In this document: one piece after another, positions 58,149 to 64,000 of the stretch
Layout of the letters: each line of letters starts with the position of its first letter
Numbering within the stretch: the first letter of the stretch is position 1
Source of the DNA: Cylicocyclus nassatus
Lineage: Eukaryota > Nematoda > Chromadorea > Rhabditida > Strongylidae
Direction of reading: 5' to 3'
NCBI GenBank assembly: GCA_958299035.1
Contig: CATQJL010000316.1
Location: 40,970,025 to 41,034,024, forward strand
Length of the DNA stretch: 64,000 bases
Program-made: the position numbers and the translations under genes
The notes under the pieces: model-generated
Databases searched by the model: none
The model's input: only the letters and a program-made list of their open reading frames with translations
What the model was told of the DNA's origin: nothing

Positions 58149-58471
58149 TATTATATTACTCAGAAAGCAGGGATCTTATAATTCGTCGAAATTCCCTTGT
58201 GAACGATTGCACATTACGCAACTTGCAAATCTTATGTTCACTTCGCTCAAGAGATCCTACCGTTTTGGATATAATAGTTAGATAGATTTGAGCTTTAGCC
58301 GCGATTTTGCTTTGATATCTAATTAGGCAGCTGAAGCCCACACAACTACCATTTACAATACAATAGGATCCTCTGAGCGAAGTGAACATAAGATTTGCAA
58401 ATTGCATAATGTGCAATCATTTAAAAGGAAATTTCGACAATATGCGATTCTTGCGTTCTGAGCAATATTCA
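58149..58471. mobile_element. About 323-bp foldback element
   Basis: ACTCAGAA...TCGTCGAAATT...GCAAATCTTATGTTCACTTC on the left is repeated inverted on the right to about 58471. The arms are roughly 100 bp and about 85% alike by eye. Confidence 0.72.
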
Positions 58472-58479
58472 TATGGACG

Positions 58480-59321
58480 CGATTTAGCTCGTAACTCGGC
58501 GATCGTTATGAATGGGAGCCTGAGAAATGCACTGTTCAATGGCACTGCTCCTGGTGATTCTAACTTGTAAAGGCAAGCAGGCAAGTTTTCCTAATAAATA
58601 CACGAGAAGTGCGGGCGTTTATGAACTTTCATGGGTTAACTACATACTCCACCGTATCTATGCAAAAAGATCCTCTCTGCAAAGACTCCACCAAGATTTG
58701 CGCAGCGTGCCCGAAAACCTCTATGAGCGAACTTTCGTTACAATCTAAGATCAACAACATTTGAAATCATCTGAAAAGCTTCAAAGCGTAAAGGAAAAAA
58801 TCAAATAACTCGAACTTCTTTGAAAACTTGGTCACAGAGGTTACCTGCTAATTACGAAAATCACATCTACTTAGAAGGGGAGCTCCATATTTTAGGGTTG
58901 TGGTGAGTAGAATATGGGATGACATGATTTCTTCAGAAAACACCAGCTCTTCTTTCTCTTTCTAAAAGAAGTCCACGGCTATTTTCTAGCGCCGATTAAT
59001 CAACGGAAACAGCACAATCAAATGGTGCTTATTTATGTGCGTTGTGGGCTGTGTTACATCCTTGCGAAACAACTTCCGCAAAAAAAATTTGAGAATGGAA
59101 ACGGAATAACAAAGGCATGCTGTCTATCAAAAGATTCGCCTTGATAAGCTGAGCACAATCGTTTTTTCGGGTTTAGAATGTTATCATTTCGAAGGATGGC
59201 GCTGCGTAGTTTGCGTGATTCGCGTGATTTTGCGAAATTCTTGGATTTCCGCGACATTCACGGAATTTACACGTTTTGCGAGCGCTACTATATCTTAATG
59301 GCCTGACTCTTTCATTAAGCG
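58480..59321. other. Outer foldback arm and unassigned sequence
   Basis: 58870-59140 is the right arm of the large foldback. The remainder shows no gene. Confidence 0.4.
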
Positions 59322-60074
59322 CCGCATGCATTAACATCTCCGACGGGGAGGGGATCGCAGCTCAAAAGAAAGCTTCATATTCTGAAGCTCCAGATATCTG
59401 GATTTCACGCTGTCTACTATCATTAAGTATTCCCACCATTCTTCACTGAGAACATATTGTACAGAATCGCGAGACTGTACAAGTCGCATTTTCCAGCCTT
59501 TTGTATGATCCTTGATGATCGCCGGCGGCCGACCGTCTTTTTTTTTCAAGTCATTTTTCATTCTCGGTAGTCAATGAAACCATTTTAATGTTGTGTTGAT
59601 TATCTAACTCAACTGCTAGGCATGTTTTTGATAAGAACAAAGGATATATTGGGGTCATGAAATTTTCGATGATTTTCGATTTTCGACAAGTCAAAAACTG
59701 GGGCTTATCAAAAAAATTCAATTTTCAAAAAACTCATTTGTTCTTAACAGCAGTATGCTTAATGCTGTTAAGTTAATCAATCCCTAGTACAACTTCAGAA
59801 TGTTTTCACTAACTTTAAATTAAGAAAAGTGACCCTTAAAGGAAAGACGGTCGAGACGAACAGCTGCCGTGGACAGTAGGTGATCATAAAACAAGCTGGA
59901 AAATGCGAATTGTACAGCTTCTCGTTCCTGTTCAATACATCTGTAGTGAAGGATTGTAGGAATACTCAAGAATAGATAGACAGCGTTATATCCAGATAAC
60001 TGGAGCTTTTGAATATAAAGATTTTGCAAAAATAGGATCTCCTCCCCAGCGGGGTGTTGATGCGTGCGGCTCTA
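59322..60074. mobile_element. Foldback related to the insert in BEL pol
   Basis: GCCGCATGCATTAACATC then CGGGGAGGGGATC opens it, and the inverse closes it near 60074. The arms are about 235 bp (shared GCTGGAAAATGCGA(C/A)TTGTACAG and AGATA(T/A)CTGGAGCTT). The termini share the GCATGC/GTATGCAC plus CCCCGCTGGGGAGGGGA layout of 4963-6311. The target duplication is unclear. Confidence 0.65.
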
Positions 60075-61502
60075 AAAGGAATGTTTCCGAATTAAAAGTA
60101 AACGTTTTGAAGTCATAGTTTCGAATTCATAGCTTTGAATTCATAACGGCTTGTCAGAAACCTAGAGTAGTGAAAATTATGATGTAATTTTATAAGCTGT
60201 GAATGTCAATAAGGCGAATGTATGCAATTCATTCTATGCAACTACGAAAGAAACTAGCAAAATTCTAAAACAGCTCTAGAAGTGTTTGTTTATCTTTGAT
60301 CTATTTCTTGCTAAAAGTATAAATGGTATACTTTCGAAACGACCTGATATAATCTTTGCGATATCTCTGGGAATTATAACCTTCTATATGATGACAGCAT
60401 AAAGTAGGCTGAGTCACGCGCCTTTTTTATTTTCTGATGCAAGTTCCCTTTTGTACCCACCTTTTGCAATGGACTTGACCAATTGCTTGTTCAAGAGCCT
60501 AGCTTTTGTAGGGGGTTCAAAATCTCACTACCATCAACTGAGTGAGCGGCGCCTTCCAGTGTTTAAACCGTAATTCGCGATAGTCTTTAACTGTCTCCCT
60601 AAATACAAATAAGAAAATAGTGATATTTTTCGATAAAGGTTTGTGTAAAGAATTCTGTAGAAGAAATAGTTTTTCTTTGAGATAGAGCAGAGCTTTCAAC
60701 CAAATAGTAAGACTCTATAAACAGCGATGTCTCGATAATGCTAGAGAAGATAAGCACTGCAAATCATTGAAACATCTTTTCTTCTGTTATCTAGGAACGC
60801 AAATGAACGGACGTTGCTTCTTGTTCAAATGCTATTGAAAGCACTTTGATGATAAAGCGATGTGTCTGTTTTTGTAATTTTACAAAATATTGACTTTAGC
60901 TGTAAGTGCCTGTAAGCTTCATCAACAATTCACCTCAACCTATGAATTAGCTTTACATTCCGCAATCTTGTCAATAGCTTCTTCTGATGTTTTAGAAATC
61001 TATCGCCACGCTGTCACTCATCTATACGCTCACATTATCTGAATTTAACTGATTTGAAAATTAGCACTAGTGCCGTAATGCACCCGCAGAAAGATCGAAG
61101 TTATCAAAATGCACGATACACTCAGTCAAGATGCCTCTCTTGAGCCTGTATAAAAAACTCTTATATATGCACGTCTGTGCTTTTGATCCGTGATACAGCC
61201 AATATTCGCAAGCCATTGTTGCTCGTCCTTCGAACCTGCTTCCAAAACATTTAAGTTCCGGATAGTTTGTGTGAATTTGTGAAAATGGAACTAGACTGCT
61301 ATCTACTTTTTCTTTTTGTCAACGCCTCAACATATGCAAATCCAACATACATACAGGGTGTCCCAAAAATCTTTAAGCCTAACTTTCCAACGTAGTAACT
61401 TTGTTAGTAATCCCCGCTTTTCAATCGAATTTTGCATACGAGTTCTTCGTTTAGTTGTCAATAATCCTCGGGAGAATCATACCGTTTACGCTATATTCTT
61501 GA
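60075..61502. other. Unassigned, with two MITE-end relics
   Basis: TACTTTCGAAACGACCTGATA (60328-60348; last 20 bases resemble the right end of the 19314 MITE) and TACAGGGTGTCCCAAAAAT (61353-61371) are isolated termini without partners. There is no coding. Confidence 0.45.
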
Positions 61503-61925
61503 AGGCAGTGTCCCACCAGATTGGGGGTATCTGGCTCCCGTGGTCATGTAATAGTAGACCCCCTACCTAATCGATGTCCGAAGTTCGGAACGAAAAAGGG
61601 GTCTACCAAGCCTAAAATTTGCTCCGAAAGTGGCCCGAATCTCATGGTAGGCCCAAACGCCGTGCACAGATCAGTTCGAACTGCAAGGCCAGAGTGCGTA
61701 TAGCGCACACAGTCATGAGCGCAGGGACCCGCAACAACTCTGCGTCTTTACCTTGCATCCACCTCGTAATCGCCCGAGCATACCGTAAGATTCGGCCCAT
61801 TTTCGGAGCAAATAGGCTTGATAGACCCCCTTTTTCGCTCCGAACTTCAGACATCGATTAGGTAGGGGGTCTGCTATTACATGACTACGGGAGCCAGATA
61901 CCCTCAGTCTGGTGGGACACTGCCT
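61503..61925. mobile_element. 423-bp foldback with TTGA duplication
   Basis: AGGCAGTGTCCCACCAGA and its inverse bound arms of about 150 bp that differ at only a few bases (shared CTGGCTCCCGT, AGACCCCCTACCTAATCGAT). TTGA flanks both ends (61499-61502 and 61926-61929). No transposase was found. Confidence 0.83.
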
Positions 61926-61929
61926 TTGA

Positions 61930-64000
61930 GACATTGTTTGGGTTTATACCTCTTTTGCTATTGAACCTCTTTCCAAACATTGGAATGTGCAAAGCTAGAT
62001 TCATTCTATATGCTCTGTTCATTAGCGTAGGATTAAGGTACAAACACCTAGAGTATTGACGTGTCAATGAAAACAAAAAGGTCTTGGAAACAAAAACTCA
62101 AAAAAGCTGAAAATATCAACGAAATTAATCTGAATTACTAATTCTAGCTGTAAGCTTTGCAGTTATTAGTGAAATATCATTTTGAAGAATCCGCATACAC
62201 TATAATGCTGCTTTCTTGATGTTTCCAAGAACTTGGCAGCTACATGACGCTTTTGTTGAACCTCACAAATACTCTTCTTAGATTAAGGTGCTTTTAATCA
62301 CCGACTCAAGCCCCTGACTCTTCTTTGTGATCAGCCATGTAAAGCAAGGCTTGCTCTTTTCCGTACTATATTGTGAATAGTCTGGAACGCTTGGTTTAGA
62401 AGGTATGAGAAAATGTGGACGTCAACTAGTCTGCCACGGTGCGTGCGTATCGTAAGCGTCTGAGGCCCTGTGCGAAGGCCAAAAAAAGGTTTTTCGAAAT
62501 TTGAGTGTGCATTGTTGTTTTGTAGTTTCTTCGCAAAATACCTGTTGAAGTTCATACGTCTTTCTTGCTTCATACAGATTCAACTGAACAGATTTTTGAC
62601 TTTCAGGTTTTTGTCGTTTTAGGGCCTTCTCATCTCCTTGATTCCAAATCTGAAGTCGAGAATCCGCGAAAACCCCAGCAATCCCTGTTCCGGAGAACCC
62701 ACAGGGCTTTCGAGAACGGTGATTGGATGGGCGCGCACGGATGGGCGGGCATGGATGGGGAGGCGATGCGATATTTTGCGCCGCGATTTGGGCATTGGCT
62801 TGACAGGGGGTCCTACTATGCTAAAACTGCTGTTGTATGCGGATCTAATGCGAAGGTTTATATCCGTGCATCACAAAACTTGCTCTTTCAAAATTTTTGT
62901 AAGAGTTTGTGAAAGCAGCGAGGCAGACCTTCCATATTAGTAACACATGCTGCAGTTTCCTGGAATGAATTAAACTAAAGTGAACACAATTAGAGAAAAA
63001 AATAACTTCGATCCTACACTTACTTTCCAATATCTTTGGTGAATGAACTTTCCAATGCTTTTGAAAAAACCCTTTCTGCAACGTTTAGCCTAAGTTATGC
63101 TTTGTGTTTCAAGCCATTTTCAGAGAGTGCTTTGCCAGCGGCTCAAAACGCGTTAGCTTAGCGAGCTCATGAGCAGGGAAAGATTTGGATTGTGATTGTG
63201 TGTGGCCTGCTCTTATGCCTTGCATCAAGCCATGAAGTTTGTGGCAGTTGCCGTGTAAGCCTGCTACTTTCCTCGGCATTCTTCGGCACGCGACATTTTC
63301 CAACATTGTCCTGTAAACTTCGGTCTCCTTCGACAATCTTTCGAAGGTTCTTCGTCATCGTCCGACATTCTCCACTCTTCTCCAACATTCTTTCTGAGAA
63401 AAAAGTTTATATTGACAAATCATCAGCTGCTCCGCTTCGCTGCTTCGCCAATCACATCTGCTCGAGCGATCTAAGATACGACATCATAGTCATAGTTGGA
63501 ATCTATATTATTCCTTTTCCTGCTAGTCGGTATGCTGGAAGATAATGAGATTGCACCTGATGGTGGCCCCAAAGGAAATCGCGTGTGGTTAGACGGCTGG
63601 TGAGTACGCTTTCCATTGCATTACTATCTCAAAACGGCTATCTTAACCTTATTGACATTAGAAACGTATTTCTAGATAATGGTACGATATATGCGTTGCA
63701 TACTGCGCAAGACTCACTATCATTGCAAGGGTGAAAATTGCGAAGCCATATTTAGAAAAAAGTGGAGAAAGATGTTCTCACTAGTATTAAAATCAAGGCT
63801 AGATACTAGCCTATTGCTTCCGCCAATTTTATTCAAGCTATTGATAGAGAGAAAGCAATCGATCACTGCGGGTAAGCAGTTAAGAAAAAACATTAACAAT
63901 TTGCATCATTTTGGGGTGAGCGGGCAATTGCAAGTGTCGAATTAGCTATTTTCAGCGTTAAACATAGAGCGCTGACTCATATTTGGACAGATCATTTCGC
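61930..64000. other. Unassigned sequence
   Basis: Frames at 62565-62912 (115 codons) and 63192-63545 (117 codons) are open but unlike any family I know and lack clear splice context. 63260-63395 is rich in CATTCTCC/ACATT-like words. No repeat ends were recognised. Confidence 0.4.

Larger units (their letters stand above)
56060..59140. mobile_element. Large diverged foldback holding nested elements
   Basis: 56060-56395 matches the inverse of 58870-59140 with clear divergence. Shared blocks include TCTCAAATTTTTT-GCGGA, CGCAAG(A/G)ATGTAACA, GTGCTGTT, AGCCGTGGACTT and GAAGAGCTGGTG. The space between holds the elements listed at 56390, 57099, 57454 and 58149. The ends are undefined. Confidence 0.55.

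Noticed and set aside
62565..63545. Two plus-strand frames of 115-117 codons
   Set aside because: No family resemblance, no splice signals I trust, and an overlapping frame at 62638. Left as unassigned.

Overview
The window looks like a repeat-dominated stretch of a nematode genome, probably clade V (rhabditid/strongylid). The evidence is a perfect copy of the nematode spliced leader SL1 inside a retrotransposon LTR, a second SL1 with one mismatch, a 51-bp intron ending in TTTTCAG, a BEL/Pao element carrying a phlebovirus-like envelope gene, and SL-era mariner-type MITEs throughout. Nothing prokaryotic is present. I see no complete conserved host gene. Most of the 64 kb is transposons nested in transposons plus one large satellite array.

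Layout. 1-13515: a 122-148 bp tandem array split by a 12.1-kb BEL/Pao retrotransposon (625-12711; LTRs 98-99% identical by eye; gag-pol, envelope and a third ORF with zinc knuckles). That element is broken by point lesions and by three smaller DNA elements, each with its own target duplication. 13530-14430: a short ORF split by a 578-bp TIR element. 14450-16030: Helitron-type repeats around a small intact two-exon gene with a compact TATA/CCAAT/GC promoter, followed by three tandem 195-bp units, each with a hairpin plus T-run and a Helitron-like 3' end. 16047-18300: an SL1-like sequence, a BTB/KCTD-like fragment and one possible minus-strand exon. 18766-27182: nested insertions, with a TIR element holding a decayed Gypsy-type LTR element, which itself holds a mariner-type MITE. 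27529-42660: about 85 copies of a 174-bp satellite, monomeric on the left and with 347/521-bp higher-order repeats on the right. It contains one 500-N gap and SMART cDNA-adapter sequence, so part of this assembly is artefactual. 42827-44026 and 47407-48480: two non-autonomous Helitrons built as giant inverted repeats. 45340-45690: a tRNA-derived SINE with a MITE in its A box. 49470-52188: GTGTCCC-type MITEs. 52560-55314: a decayed minus-strand CR1/Jockey-like LINE running into a second 500-N gap. 55885-61925: nested foldback elements, one of the same family as the insert in the BEL pol gene. 61930-64000: nothing recognisable.

How the parts relate. The near-identical BEL LTRs imply a recent insertion, so the MITEs inside it were mobile at about the same time or later. 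The SL1 copy at the predicted U3/R junction suggests that a trans-spliced transcript was reverse transcribed and became the LTR of this lineage. All calls come from reading the sequence and from family knowledge; no database search was run.
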